Position numbers and translations under genes: made by a program. Positions 16,330-24,682 of a stretch of DNA of 64,000 nt are shown here, in pieces; position 1 is the first letter of the stretch, and each line of letters opens with the position of its first letter. A model generated the notes under the pieces. It saw only the letters and a list, made by a program, of their open reading frames with translations. It had not been told where the DNA came from and searched no databases. This DNA comes from Hyphomicrobiales bacterium (lineage in GTDB: Bacteria; Pseudomonadota; Alphaproteobacteria; Rhizobiales; Rhizobiaceae): positions 1-64,000 of the forward strand of contig UBYX01000045.1 of NCBI GenBank assembly GCA_900469955.1, written 5' to 3'.

Positions 16330-17205
16330 TTGAAAATCGATGAACTGCTCGCGATCGACATCCATACCCATGCGGAGGAGCCCTGCTGCGGTCCCCGCGA
16401 CGACGGCTACGACGAATTCCAGGCCGGCATGGCGAAATATTTCAAGAACCCGGCCGGCCACAAGGGCATGCTGCCGACGGTGAATGAAACCGCCGTCTAT
16501 TATCGTGAGCGCAAGATCGGCTGCGTGATCTTTCCGGTCGACGCCGAACGGGAAACGGGCTTTCGTCGCTACAACAACGAAGAAGTGGCGATGATCGCGG
16601 CCGAAAACAGCGACATCATGATCCCATTCGCCTCGATCGATCCGGCGAAAGGCAAGGCCGGCGCACGGGAAGCCCGTCGCCTTGTGCGGGAGTTCGGCGT
16701 CAAGGGCTTCAAGTTTCACCCGACCATGCAGGGTTTTTACCCCAACGACCGGATGGCCTACCCTCTTTATGAGGCAATTGCCGAGGAAGGCGCGATCACG
16801 CTCTTCCACACCGGCCAGACAGGTGTCGGAGCCGGCATGCGCGGCGGCATGGGCATGCGGCTCAAATTCTCAAACCCCATCCATCTCGATGACGTGGCCG
16901 TCGATTTTCCCGACATGCCGATCATCCTCGCGCACCCCTCCTTTCCCTGGCAGGAGGAGGCGCTGTCGGTCGCGACCCACAAGCCGAACGTCTATATCGA
17001 CATGTCCGGCTGGTCGCCCAAGTATTTTCCGCCGATCCTGGTGCAGTACGCCAATTCCATCCTGAAACACAAAATGCTGTTCGGCTCCGATTGGCCGGCG
17101 ATCACGCCCGACCGCTGGATGGCCGACTTCGCCAACATTCCGATCAAGGATGAGGTGCGGCCGCTGATCCTCAAGGAAAATGCCCGCAAGCTGCTCAAGA
17201 TCTAG
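16330..17205 (+). CDS. Amidohydrolase-family protein (ACMSD/PF04909 type)
   Basis: A 291-residue metal-dependent TIM-barrel hydrolase/decarboxylase. Metal ligands are recognisable: the HxH motif in IDIHTHAEE, H in FKFHPTMQG, H in LFHTGQTG, H in ILAHPSFPW and D in MLFGSDWPAI. The start is TTG at 16330 behind a strong GGGAGGAG site. It is the third gene of the rightward operon. In the Agrobacterium ferulate route an amidohydrolase-family enzyme has been assigned to hydrolysis of the beta-keto thioester, and this gene is a candidate for that step. Other PF04909 members are decarboxylases of aromatic acids. It ends 11 bases inside the convergent LacI gene. Confidence 0.85.
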   Translation: MKIDELLAIDIHTHAEEPCCGPRDDGYDEFQAGMAKYFKNPAGHKGMLPTVNETAVYYRERKIGCVIFPVDAERETGFRRYNNEEVAMIAAENSDIMIPFASIDPAKGKAGAREARRLVREFGVKGFKFHPTMQGFYPNDRMAYPLYEAIAEEGAITLFHTGQTGVGAGMRGGMGMRLKFSNPIHLDDVAVDFPDMPIILAHPSFPWQEEALSVATHKPNVYIDMSGWSPKYFPPILVQYANSILKHKMLFGSDWPAITPDRWMADFANIPIKDEVRPLILKENARKLLKI

Positions 17206-18211
17206 GGACGAAGCTCCTTCGGACCACCAGTTCCGGAATAACCCGCTCGTAACCCGGCGCAGCGTTCGGGTTTTCCAAACGATGCTCCAGAAAGTCCACG
17301 GCGCGCGCCGCCATGACGGCCGGGTCCTGCCGGAACGTAGTGAGCTTGTAGCTCAGCCAGTTCGCCTCCGGCACATCGTCGAATCCAATCACTGCCACAT
17401 CTTCCGGAACGCTCAGACCCAGTTCATGGCGGATAAAATCCATGACACCGAAGGCGATCTGGTCATTGGCGCAAAAGACCGCATCAGGCTTTTCGCCGGA
17501 GGAAAACAGGTCGCGCGCGGCTGCGGTGCCGCTGTCATAATCGGAGTCCGGCCCTCTGGCTGCCACGACGTCCATATCCAGAGCCTGGGCGGCGGCGAGA
17601 AAGGCGCTTTCGCGCTCTGCGATGCTCGGCGTGCGGGATAGCGAACCAACCACGGCAAGCCGCTGCCGACCGGCCTCCACGAAGGCATTCGCCGCGTTGC
17701 GGGAGGCTTCCGAATTGCCGGCGCGGACGTGGTCGACATTCTGCTCGGAGCGGCCGATGACCACGAGCGGCTGACCGTTTCGTTGTGCGAGTTCGAAAAA
17801 ACTCGCCGGCGGCGAACCGGAGATGATGATCGTCGCCTCGGCGCGGTGACCGATCAGCATCTTCTGGGCGGCCAGCAGTTCCTCTTCCGTTTGACCCGTG
17901 TTGATCAGGATCGGAATGCTGCCGCGGCCAATGAGCGCCTTGGCCAGTGCCGCCGTCAGATGGGCCCGAAAGCCGAGTTCCGGCTTGGTAGCGACAATGC
18001 CGACAAGCCGGCTCTGGTTGGCGAGCACGCCACGCGCCAAGTCGTTGACGTGGTAGCCGAGCTCTTCCGCCGCGCGCATGACCTTTTCCCGTGTCGCTGG
18101 CGCAACGCTGGCGCCGGGCGTGAAGGTGCGGGAGACGGCGGAACGGGAAACGCCGGCCAACCTTGCGACCTGTTCGGCGCTGACGAAGCGCATCCTTTTT
18201 TCTTCCTTCAT
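17195..18211 (-). CDS. LacI-family transcriptional regulator
   Basis: A 338-residue LacI/GalR protein. The N-terminal helix-turn-helix VSAEQVARLAGVSRSAVSRT is followed by a hinge helix (VNDLARGVLANQSRLVG) and a periplasmic-binding-type effector domain. The ATG at 18211 has a TGAGGAAAAG ribosome site and is preferred over the TTG at 18223. It lies 8 bases after the second permease and is the last gene of the ABC operon, so it is probably autoregulated with it. A LacI-style dyad upstream of the operon (22351-22366) is a likely target. Confidence 0.92.
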   Translation of the reverse strand: MKEEKRMRFVSAEQVARLAGVSRSAVSRTFTPGASVAPATREKVMRAAEELGYHVNDLARGVLANQSRLVGIVATKPELGFRAHLTAALAKALIGRGSIPILINTGQTEEELLAAQKMLIGHRAEATIIISGSPPASFFELAQRNGQPLVVIGRSEQNVDHVRAGNSEASRNAANAFVEAGRQRLAVVGSLSRTPSIAERESAFLAAAQALDMDVVAARGPDSDYDSGTAAARDLFSSGEKPDAVFCANDQIAFGVMDFIRHELGLSVPEDVAVIGFDDVPEANWLSYKLTTFRQDPAVMAARAVDFLEHRLENPNAAPGYERVIPELVVRRSFVPRS

Positions 18212-18219
18212 GCTTTTCC

Positions 18220-19044
18220 TCAATGCCCCACGCGGGAAAGGACATCCGCCTTCAGGAACCGCTCCACGATCAACATGAAAACCAGTGATGGGACGAGCAG
18301 CAAGAGGGCGGTGATCGATGCGATCTGGTAATTGCCGCCGGCACCGGCCGTGTAAAGGAGCAGCGGCAGCATGTTCACGTCCGGCGCACCGACAAAATAG
18401 CTGCCTGTGAATTCATCGAGCGATTCAAGGAAAACGAAGATTGCGCTGGCCATAAGCCCAGGTGCGGCAAGCGGCAGCGTCACATCCAGAAACGTGCGCA
18501 TGGCACCGGCGCCGATATTGCGAGCCGCCTGTTCGAGCTCGGCGTCGATCGCCGAAAAGGCGGCGGTCGCGATCCAGACGGCATAGACGAGGCCGTGCGA
18601 TACATGCACCATCACGACGCCGGGAATCGTGCCGTTCAGGCCGATCTCGTAGAAGATGCGGGCGACGTTGACATAGACGGTGAGGTTCGGAAAAGCCTGC
18701 GGAATGAGGAAGGCAAGCAGGATCAATCCCCTCAGCGGCAATTTAAGCCGTGCCAGTGCATATCCGGCCGGGATTGCCAGTAACAGCGATACGACCACGG
18801 TCAGCAGCGCGACGACAATGGAGTTGGTCAGCGACTCGACCGCTCCTCCGCGCGGCGCGAAGACCTTCGCCCAGGAACTGAAGCCGTATTCCAGCGGCAG
18901 GCTGTGAGGGAAGTACCATTTCTCAGCGACCGTCCAGAGCAACAGGTTGAACAGCGGCCCGAAAATGAAGAACGCCATAAGGCCGAACACCAGGCCGCGC
19001 GGCACCCACCAGAGCGCCGCAAGGGGATTACGGGAGGCTTTCAT
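18220..19044 (-). CDS. ABC transporter permease (PotC/FbpB-like)
   Basis: A 274-residue inner-membrane permease with about six hydrophobic segments, starting MKASRNPLAALWWVPRG. It has the EAA loop ELEQAARNIGAGAMRTFLDVTLPLAAPG for coupling to the ATPase. The ATG at 19044 overlaps the stop of the upstream permease by four bases (ATGA). An in-frame extension upstream to 19980 is shadow reading of that gene. It belongs to the class that pairs with the 361-residue ATPase and family-1 binding protein encoded upstream. Substrate unknown; spermidine, iron and phosphonate importers share this architecture. Confidence 0.9.
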   Translation of the reverse strand: MKASRNPLAALWWVPRGLVFGLMAFFIFGPLFNLLLWTVAEKWYFPHSLPLEYGFSSWAKVFAPRGGAVESLTNSIVVALLTVVVSLLLAIPAGYALARLKLPLRGLILLAFLIPQAFPNLTVYVNVARIFYEIGLNGTIPGVVMVHVSHGLVYAVWIATAAFSAIDAELEQAARNIGAGAMRTFLDVTLPLAAPGLMASAIFVFLESLDEFTGSYFVGAPDVNMLPLLLYTAGAGGNYQIASITALLLLVPSLVFMLIVERFLKADVLSRVGH

Positions 19045-19862
19045 GAGCGCTCCTTGAGGCTGGCACGCAGATAGATCCACGCGACCGAGGAGGCGAGCAG
19101 CAGCGAGATGAGACCGAGCGCATTGGCGACGCCGTAATCCCCATAGGAATTGACCCGGAAGGCGATATCCGCCGTCAGCATGGTGGGCGTCTGCGCATTG
19201 ATCATGAGCGGCACCGACAGGACCGACATCATGGTGACGAATGAAAGGATGAGCCCGACCGTCAATGTGGTTCCGACTTGCGGCACGACGATTTCGATAA
19301 GGACGCGCAGCCGCGAAGCGCCAAGATTGCGTGCTGCATCTATCGTTTCGCGGTTGATGGAGGCCATGGCGCCGGCGACCAAAAGCGCCACGAAAGGCGT
19401 CTGCTTCCAGACGAAGGCGATCACGATGCCGCGCCAGTCGAGAAAGCTTACCGCATCGATCGGCGTCAGGAGGCCAAGATTGATAGCAACATTGTTCATC
19501 ATGCCGTTCTTCGAAAGGAAGGTGCGGAGAATCTGCCCGACGACGATGAAGGGGATGAACATCGGCCAGCGGTAGAGCCAGCGCAGGATCGCCACGGCGA
19601 CCGGATGCTCTCCGAGAGTTAGATATCCGCCGATGGCGATCGAGGCGATGCCGATCAGCACGGTCGAGATGGAGACGATGACGACCGTGAAGACAATGTC
19701 CTTGGTATAGAGATCGAATGTCTTTTCGAAATTGCCCCAGCCGAACGCTCCATCCACCTGAAAAGCGCCGACGGCCGACATGATCAGCGGCAGGATGAAC
19801 AGGAAAGCGATCACTGCAAGCGCAGGAAGCACGAGGGTAAGGCCGAGAAGTCGTCTGGACAT
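19041..19862 (-). CDS. ABC transporter permease (PotB-like)
   Basis: A 273-residue permease with a first membrane segment LLGLTLVLPALAVIAFLFIL and the EAA-loop pattern DAARNLGASRLRVLIEIVVP. Together with the next gene it would form the heterodimeric channel of the importer. It is separated from the binding-protein gene by a 168-base gap containing a RIME-like palindromic repeat, whereas its downstream junction overlaps. Expression is therefore probably lower than that of the binding protein. Confidence 0.9.
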   Translation of the reverse strand: MSRRLLGLTLVLPALAVIAFLFILPLIMSAVGAFQVDGAFGWGNFEKTFDLYTKDIVFTVVIVSISTVLIGIASIAIGGYLTLGEHPVAVAILRWLYRWPMFIPFIVVGQILRTFLSKNGMMNNVAINLGLLTPIDAVSFLDWRGIVIAFVWKQTPFVALLVAGAMASINRETIDAARNLGASRLRVLIEIVVPQVGTTLTVGLILSFVTMMSVLSVPLMINAQTPTMLTADIAFRVNSYGDYGVANALGLISLLLASSVAWIYLRASLKERS

Positions 19863-19893
19863 GGTTCGAGCTCGATGGGCGGATGGGTCGTCT

Positions 19894-20018
19894 CTTCTCC
19901 CTCGGGAGAAGATGTCCGGCAGGACAGATGAGGGGGCTCAGGGGCAAAACATTGTATGATATGCCTTGCGGCCCCCTCATCCCGCCCGTTGGACCACCTT
20001 CTCCCCGAGGGGAGAAGG
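19894..20018. repeat. RIME-like palindromic intergenic mosaic element
   Basis: Two inner hairpins, CTTCTCCC-TC-GGGAGAAG (19894-19911) and CCTTCTCCCC-GA-GGGGAGAAGG (19997-20018), flank a larger inverted repeat ATGAGGGGGC / GCCCCCTCAT (19928-19937 and 19971-19980). This nested organisation and the C/T-rich arm sequence are typical of Rhizobium intergenic mosaic elements. It lies between the binding-protein gene and the permease gene, where such structures commonly protect the upstream mRNA. Confidence 0.75.
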
Positions 20019-20030
20019 GGAGATTGCGGC

Positions 20031-21164
20031 TTATTTCACCGACTTCTCGTAGGCTTCCAAGATCGCCGTATTGTAGGGCGCGATCGGGAAGGGCTTGCCC
20101 TTCGCCGCAAGATCGGCCGGCGAGATATCGACGAAGAGCTTATTCCAGGTGGCGTCGTCCAGCTCGGCCTTCACTTTGTCCGCGTCGATGCCCGGATACC
20201 AGTTGAAACGCTTGACGATGCCCTCGGCCTGGACTTTCGGGCTGGTGGCGAGCGCGATGAACTTTTCCGCCAGATCCTTGTTCGCAGCCTTTTCCGGCAC
20301 GACATAGTGCATCGGCTGGCCGGGCATGCCGGGAGCCGGCAGGACAAGCTTGAGGGTCGGCGGCAGCTGGCCGTTTGCCTGCCAGGAATAGAACATGTCG
20401 ACCCAGACCGGACCCATGGCGATTTCGCCGCGGGACAGCAGGTCAAGCGTGCCGGCATTGCCAGGGGTGAGCGTCGCGTTTTTGGTGAAATCGGCGAGGC
20501 TCTTGAAGGCCTCATCCCACTTCTTGGTTTCCTCTTCCTTGAACGGGCCGTTCATCAGCGTGTTGGCATCGCCGCCGCCGAAGGCGTAGATCCAGCCCAT
20601 GACGAACGAGACGCCCGAAGCGCCGCCCTTGATGCCGTTGTAGCCGAACTGCTTCGGATGAGCCTTTGCCCATTCTGCGAGCTCCGCATAGGACTTCGGG
20701 GGAGTCGGAACGAGCGTCGGGTTGTAGGCGATCGCCGTCTGGCTGTTGAACATCGGCATGACGTAACCCTCGACATTGGTGCCGAGCGCCATTTTGGCAT
20801 TAGCCCGGGTGACGAGCTTGCCGGTCTCGATATCACCGCGGTATTTGTCGAGATAGCTCTTGGAGACCATCGGGCCGACGAACTTTTCGTGGACGACAGC
20901 AACGTCGACATCCCACTTTTCCGCCTTGGCGGAAGCCTGGGCATCGAAGCGCTCGAGGATCTTCTGAGAACCGGCATCACCGGGACCGGTGCCGACGGCA
21001 CGGACGGTGTTGCCCGGATAGGTCTTCTCGAACAGCGGGCCGAGATACTGGTTGACATAGTCGACCATGTTCTGGTCGCCGGCGGTCGCAACAGTCAGCT
21101 CGCCGGCGCGAACCGGAAGCGCCGCCAGCACGACGGCAAAAGTTGCGTAGGACATTCTCTTCAT
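20031..21164 (-). CDS. ABC transporter periplasmic substrate-binding protein (family 1/PotD-FbpA-like)
   Basis: A 377-residue secreted binding protein. A signal peptide (SYATFAVVLAALPVRA) occupies about the first 20 residues, followed by a mature start GELTVATAGDQNM. The fold resembles the extracellular solute-binding families that serve PotABC-, FbpABC- and aminoethylphosphonate-type importers. No single substrate can be named. It is second in an operon ATPase - binding protein - permease - permease - LacI. The RIME-like repeat directly follows its stop. Confidence 0.88.
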   Translation of the reverse strand: MKRMSYATFAVVLAALPVRAGELTVATAGDQNMVDYVNQYLGPLFEKTYPGNTVRAVGTGPGDAGSQKILERFDAQASAKAEKWDVDVAVVHEKFVGPMVSKSYLDKYRGDIETGKLVTRANAKMALGTNVEGYVMPMFNSQTAIAYNPTLVPTPPKSYAELAEWAKAHPKQFGYNGIKGGASGVSFVMGWIYAFGGGDANTLMNGPFKEEETKKWDEAFKSLADFTKNATLTPGNAGTLDLLSRGEIAMGPVWVDMFYSWQANGQLPPTLKLVLPAPGMPGQPMHYVVPEKAANKDLAEKFIALATSPKVQAEGIVKRFNWYPGIDADKVKAELDDATWNKLFVDISPADLAAKGKPFPIAPYNTAILEAYEKSVK

Positions 21165-21253
21165 GGGGTTTCTCCGTGAGTTGAGCAGTCTCGTTAAGGC
21201 AATAAGGCAGGCAGAATTTTCCCGGTCTAAGCGCCGGGAAATGAGGAGCCGGT

Positions 21254-22339
21254 TCAGGAAGCCGGCGAATTGAACAGGAACAAGCTTTCGGCCGGCACAT
21301 GCACGGCGACCTGCATCCCCGGCGAAAAGGCTTGGGGCGCATCGGCCATGATCTCGCGGTCGCCAAGCCGGACCACATGCCGCCAGTGACCGCCCGGATA
21401 GGCGACGGCGAGAACTTCGCCACGAAAAGCCACACCGGGCCTGCGGGGAAGAAATTCCTCCTTGGCGAACAGGTGTGCTGCTTCGGGACGAAACCGCGCT
21501 TCGACCGCACCCGGCAACAGGTGCCGGCCAGCAAGCTGCACCGTCGTCGCTTCGTTCGCAGGGCCTGCCTGCAGCATGAAGGCGTGGCGATCCGGATGGC
21601 CGTTCAGGGAAAGCACGTTCTCGGCACCCATGAAGGCCGCGACGAAGGCTGAGGCCGGTCGGTTATAGACCTCTTCCGGCGAGCCATGCTGGGCGATGCG
21701 GCCGGCATTGAGGATGACGATGCGGTCGGCCATCACCATGGCCTCCTCGCGATCGTGAGTGACGTGAATCGCCGTAATGCCAAGGCGCTTCTGGAGTGCG
21801 CGCAGCTCGTGACGTACGGACAGGCGGATGCGGGCGTCGAGGTTCGACAACGGCTCGTCGAGCAGCAGGATTTCCGGATCGATGGCAAGCGCCCGGCCGA
21901 GCGCAACGCGCTGCCGCTGGCCGCCGGACAAAGCCTGCGGTTTGCGCGCCTCCAGCCCTTCCAGGCCAAGCATCGCCTGCATGGCGGAAACGCGCGACGC
22001 GATCTCCGCCCGCGCGACGCCCTTCAGCTTCAGCCCGTAGCCGATGTTCTGCGCGACTGTCATGTGCGGCCAGAGTGCATAGGACTGGAAAACGAGCGCC
22101 ATGCCGCGCTTGTCCGGCGGCAGATGAGTCACGTCGCGATGGCGCACCTTCACTTCGCCGGACGAAGGGCTGATGAAACCGGCCAGCAGGCGCAGAAGCG
22201 TGGTCTTGCCGCAGCCCGAGGAGCCGAGCAGGGCGATAAACTCACCTTTGGCGATCGACAGGTCGATATCGCTCAGCACCTGGGTGGAGCCATAACGGCT
22301 AGCAACGCCGCGCAATTCCAAAAACCCGTCCCGTTCCAT
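21254..22339 (-). CDS. ABC transporter ATP-binding protein (PotA/FbpC-like)
   Basis: A 361-residue ATPase. Walker A GSSGCGKT lies at residues 39-46, with signature LSGGQRQRVALGRA, Walker B EILLLDEPLSNLD and switch histidine HVTHDREEA. A C-terminal TOBE-type domain (about 270-361) is typical of the CUT2-unlike PotA/FbpC class. The ATG at 22339 follows a G-rich ribosome site, and a LacI-like dyad lies 12 bases upstream. It heads its own operon. It is also the only importer ATPase close to the ugp-like operon, which lacks one, but nothing in sequence shows that it serves both. Confidence 0.92.
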   Translation of the reverse strand: MERDGFLELRGVASRYGSTQVLSDIDLSIAKGEFIALLGSSGCGKTTLLRLLAGFISPSSGEVKVRHRDVTHLPPDKRGMALVFQSYALWPHMTVAQNIGYGLKLKGVARAEIASRVSAMQAMLGLEGLEARKPQALSGGQRQRVALGRALAIDPEILLLDEPLSNLDARIRLSVRHELRALQKRLGITAIHVTHDREEAMVMADRIVILNAGRIAQHGSPEEVYNRPASAFVAAFMGAENVLSLNGHPDRHAFMLQAGPANEATTVQLAGRHLLPGAVEARFRPEAAHLFAKEEFLPRRPGVAFRGEVLAVAYPGGHWRHVVRLGDREIMADAPQAFSPGMQVAVHVPAESLFLFNSPAS

Positions 22340-22350
22340 CCAGCCCCCCC

Positions 22351-22366
22351 TTGCACAGCCGTGCAA
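22351..22366. promoter_or_regulatory. Candidate LacI operator upstream of the ABC operon
   Basis: The 16-bp dyad TTGCACAGCCGTGCAA has perfect 6-bp arms around AGCC. It lies 12 bases upstream of the ATPase start codon, at the head of the operon that ends with a LacI-family gene. Size and position fit an autoregulatory LacI operator. Confidence 0.5.
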
Positions 22367-22451
22367 TCTTGCTGGAGGCTTCTTAGGACCAGACTTTTAC
22401 AAGCGGATGACACCGGCTGTTTTATATGGAGAGGCGCAAGGGGTAGTCAGC

Positions 22452-23135
22452 TCAGACCTCCACGGGCAGTGAAGCTTCGAGGCGGATGAGTGCTTCTCCG
22501 AGCTCGTCGGCGCCGGTTGCCACGAAAGCGGCACCCGCTTGCCTGAGGACCAGCGCGCGGTCTGGACGCGGGTCGGCCGGATCGACAAAACCGATCGCCG
22601 TCATGCCAGCCGCTTTCGCCCCCGTGATGCCATGGGCGCTGTCATCGATTACCACGCAACGTGCGGGATCGACTCCGGCGGTTTCAGCGCAAAAATAGAA
22701 GAGATCCGGCGCCGGTTTCGGTCGCGCTACCACGTCGGCGCTAAAGACGGACGGTGCGAAGGCGTGCCAGAGATCCAACAGGCCGAGACTCTTCGACAGG
22801 CGCTCCGTCGAACTGTTCGAGGCAACGCATTTTCGGTGCGGCAACGACCGCACCAGCTTCTCCATGCCGGGCATCGGTTCCAGAGAACGGGCGAATTCCG
22901 GATAGATATCGAGATGCCAGGCCTCGAAGACCGGATCGAGATTGCGAATGCCGAGTTCGTCCGTACAGATGCGGCGGATAGCGGTGGCGGAATTGCCGGT
23001 GAACCGGACCAGAACCTCTTCGGCGGTGATCGCCGCGCCGGCATCCTGGAGAGCCTTGGCAAGCGTACGGCTGGCGATCGGCTCGCTGTTGATCAGCACG
23101 CCGTCGCAATCGAAAATCAGAAGATCTATCTGCAT
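22452..23135 (-). CDS. HAD-superfamily phosphatase (subfamily IA)
   Basis: A 227-residue haloacid-dehalogenase-type phosphatase. The nucleophile motif LLIFDCDGVLINSEP (DxD at residues 9-11), the conserved SNSS motif II, the lysine in RPKPAPDLF and the acidic VVIDDSAHGITGAKAAG motif IV are all present. Close relatives dephosphorylate sugar phosphates, 6-phosphogluconate or phosphoglycolate. It starts 23 bases after the PhoD stop, so it is probably the last gene of the ugp-like operon, finishing breakdown of an imported phosphate ester. Substrate inferred. Confidence 0.88.
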   Translation of the reverse strand: MQIDLLIFDCDGVLINSEPIASRTLAKALQDAGAAITAEEVLVRFTGNSATAIRRICTDELGIRNLDPVFEAWHLDIYPEFARSLEPMPGMEKLVRSLPHRKCVASNSSTERLSKSLGLLDLWHAFAPSVFSADVVARPKPAPDLFYFCAETAGVDPARCVVIDDSAHGITGAKAAGMTAIGFVDPADPRPDRALVLRQAGAAFVATGADELGEALIRLEASLPVEV

Positions 23136-23158
23136 GAAGGTCCAATTTAAATGAGGCG

Positions 23159-24682
23159 TCAAAGCCGATTGACGCCGGCAGCACCGTCGGCGACGGCAAA
23201 ACGCTGGAAAACGGCAGCGGCGGAATTCTGCTGTTTGCGATCGGCTATGCCGATGAAATCCACCTCCGCGGAACGCTCGCCGAGACGCATGATCGCGTAA
23301 CCATGCTTGTCGGAGGCAAACTTGAGATGTGGATTCTCGGTGAGAGCCGTTGAAAGGCTCGCCGCAGACGGGGCATCCGAGGTGATAGAGCCGCAGACGA
23401 ATTCGCTGGCGACCGGCCGAGCGTTCTCGTCGGCGAAATCGCGCTTCACATCGGCAGCATAGAAGGCATGCAGATCGCCCCCGATGACAAGTGGGTTCGA
23501 GGCCGCCGAGGACTGAACGGCGCTCAGCAGTCTGCCGCGTGCTGCGCGATAGCCGTCCCAGCCGTCAAGATTGTAACCTGTCTCCGGGCCCGCCTTGGTG
23601 TCGCGTTCCGAAAGCAGCGTCTGCTGGGCGATGATGTTCCATTTCGTCTGCGAGCCGACAAGAGCCCTGCCGAGCCACTCCTCCTGTGCTGGGCCGAGCA
23701 TGGTACGCTCGGACTGGTCCGCGGCGGCGGAACCCAGGAGCGGCGGCGAGCGGTATTGCCGTGTATCGAGCAGGGTCAGGCCGAGCAGATTGCCAAAGCG
23801 GTAGTGATCATAGATGCGGAGCGCGTCGAAGCCGCCGGCGAGCGCCGGCGAGACGGGCATGTGCTCGAACCAAGCCTGATAGGCGGCACGGCGTCGGGCG
23901 AGGAGTTCCAACGGGTTCGGGGCATCCGGCGCGCGATCAGCCGCGTAATTGTTTGTGACCTCGTGATCGTCCCACACCGCGAGCCAGGGGAAAGCGGCAT
24001 GCGCCGCCTGCAATTGCGGGTCAGATTTGTAAAGCGTGTAGCGATCGCGGAATTCGTAGAGAAGCGAAGGCACGCCCGTTTGATGCCGGCGGATAAGCTC
24101 GGCGCCATAGCTTCGTTCGTAGATATAGTCACCGAGGTGAACGACGAGGTCGAGGTCCTTCCCGGCCATGTCGCCATAGGCGCTGTAGAAACCTTGCTCG
24201 TATTGCTGGCAGGAAGCGAAGGCAAACCGGAAGGCGTCGGCACTTTCAGGCGCAGTTCGGGTGCGGCCGACGGGGCTTGTCGCGTTCCCGGAGCGGAAGC
24301 GGTAGAAATACCAGCGGCCGGGCTTAAGGCCCTTCACTTCCACATGCACCGAATGCGCGAATTCCGGCACGGCGCGGAAAAGGCCGGATTGGACCGGTTT
24401 CGAAAACGCCTCGTCCTCGGCGACCATCCATTCCACATCCACGGGTTCCGCCACAAGCTTGGGAGCCAGAGCGAAAGGATCCGCGGAGGTGGCCGCAGAC
24501 GTATCCTCCAGAATCAGTCGCGTCCAGATGACGACGCTGTCCGTCCTGGGTGAGCCAGAGGCGACGCCCAGAGAAAACGGATCAGCCTTGAAGCTTGCCG
24601 CACGCGCAAGTCCGAGCGGCCGCCAGACGGCCGCTGTCGCAAGTCCGCCTGCCAGCAGGCTTCGTCGGTCAATGCACGGCAT
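23159..24682 (-). CDS. PhoD-like alkaline phosphatase/phosphodiesterase, Tat-exported
   Basis: A 507-residue PhoD-family enzyme. The N-terminus (CIDRRSLLAGGLATAAVW) has the twin-arginine pattern, consistent with Tat export of the folded metalloenzyme. Metal-ligand motifs VVHLGDYIYE, VWDDHEVTNNYA and IGGDLHAFY are intact. PhoD enzymes hydrolyse phosphomonoesters and diesters in the periplasm. The gene overlaps the end of the glycerophosphodiesterase gene by 14 bases and is part of the ugp-like operon. I saw no clear PHO box upstream of that operon, so control may be by the SorC regulator rather than by phosphate. Confidence 0.9.
   Translation of the reverse strand: MPCIDRRSLLAGGLATAAVWRPLGLARAASFKADPFSLGVASGSPRTDSVVIWTRLILEDTSAATSADPFALAPKLVAEPVDVEWMVAEDEAFSKPVQSGLFRAVPEFAHSVHVEVKGLKPGRWYFYRFRSGNATSPVGRTRTAPESADAFRFAFASCQQYEQGFYSAYGDMAGKDLDLVVHLGDYIYERSYGAELIRRHQTGVPSLLYEFRDRYTLYKSDPQLQAAHAAFPWLAVWDDHEVTNNYAADRAPDAPNPLELLARRRAAYQAWFEHMPVSPALAGGFDALRIYDHYRFGNLLGLTLLDTRQYRSPPLLGSAAADQSERTMLGPAQEEWLGRALVGSQTKWNIIAQQTLLSERDTKAGPETGYNLDGWDGYRAARGRLLSAVQSSAASNPLVIGGDLHAFYAADVKRDFADENARPVASEFVCGSITSDAPSAASLSTALTENPHLKFASDKHGYAIMRLGERSAEVDFIGIADRKQQNSAAAVFQRFAVADGAAGVNRL

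Noticed and set aside
18220..19980. A 586-residue fused frame suggesting a permease fusion
   Set aside because: The N-terminal part is out-of-frame reading of the neighbouring permease; the true ATG at 19044 overlaps that gene's stop by four bases.
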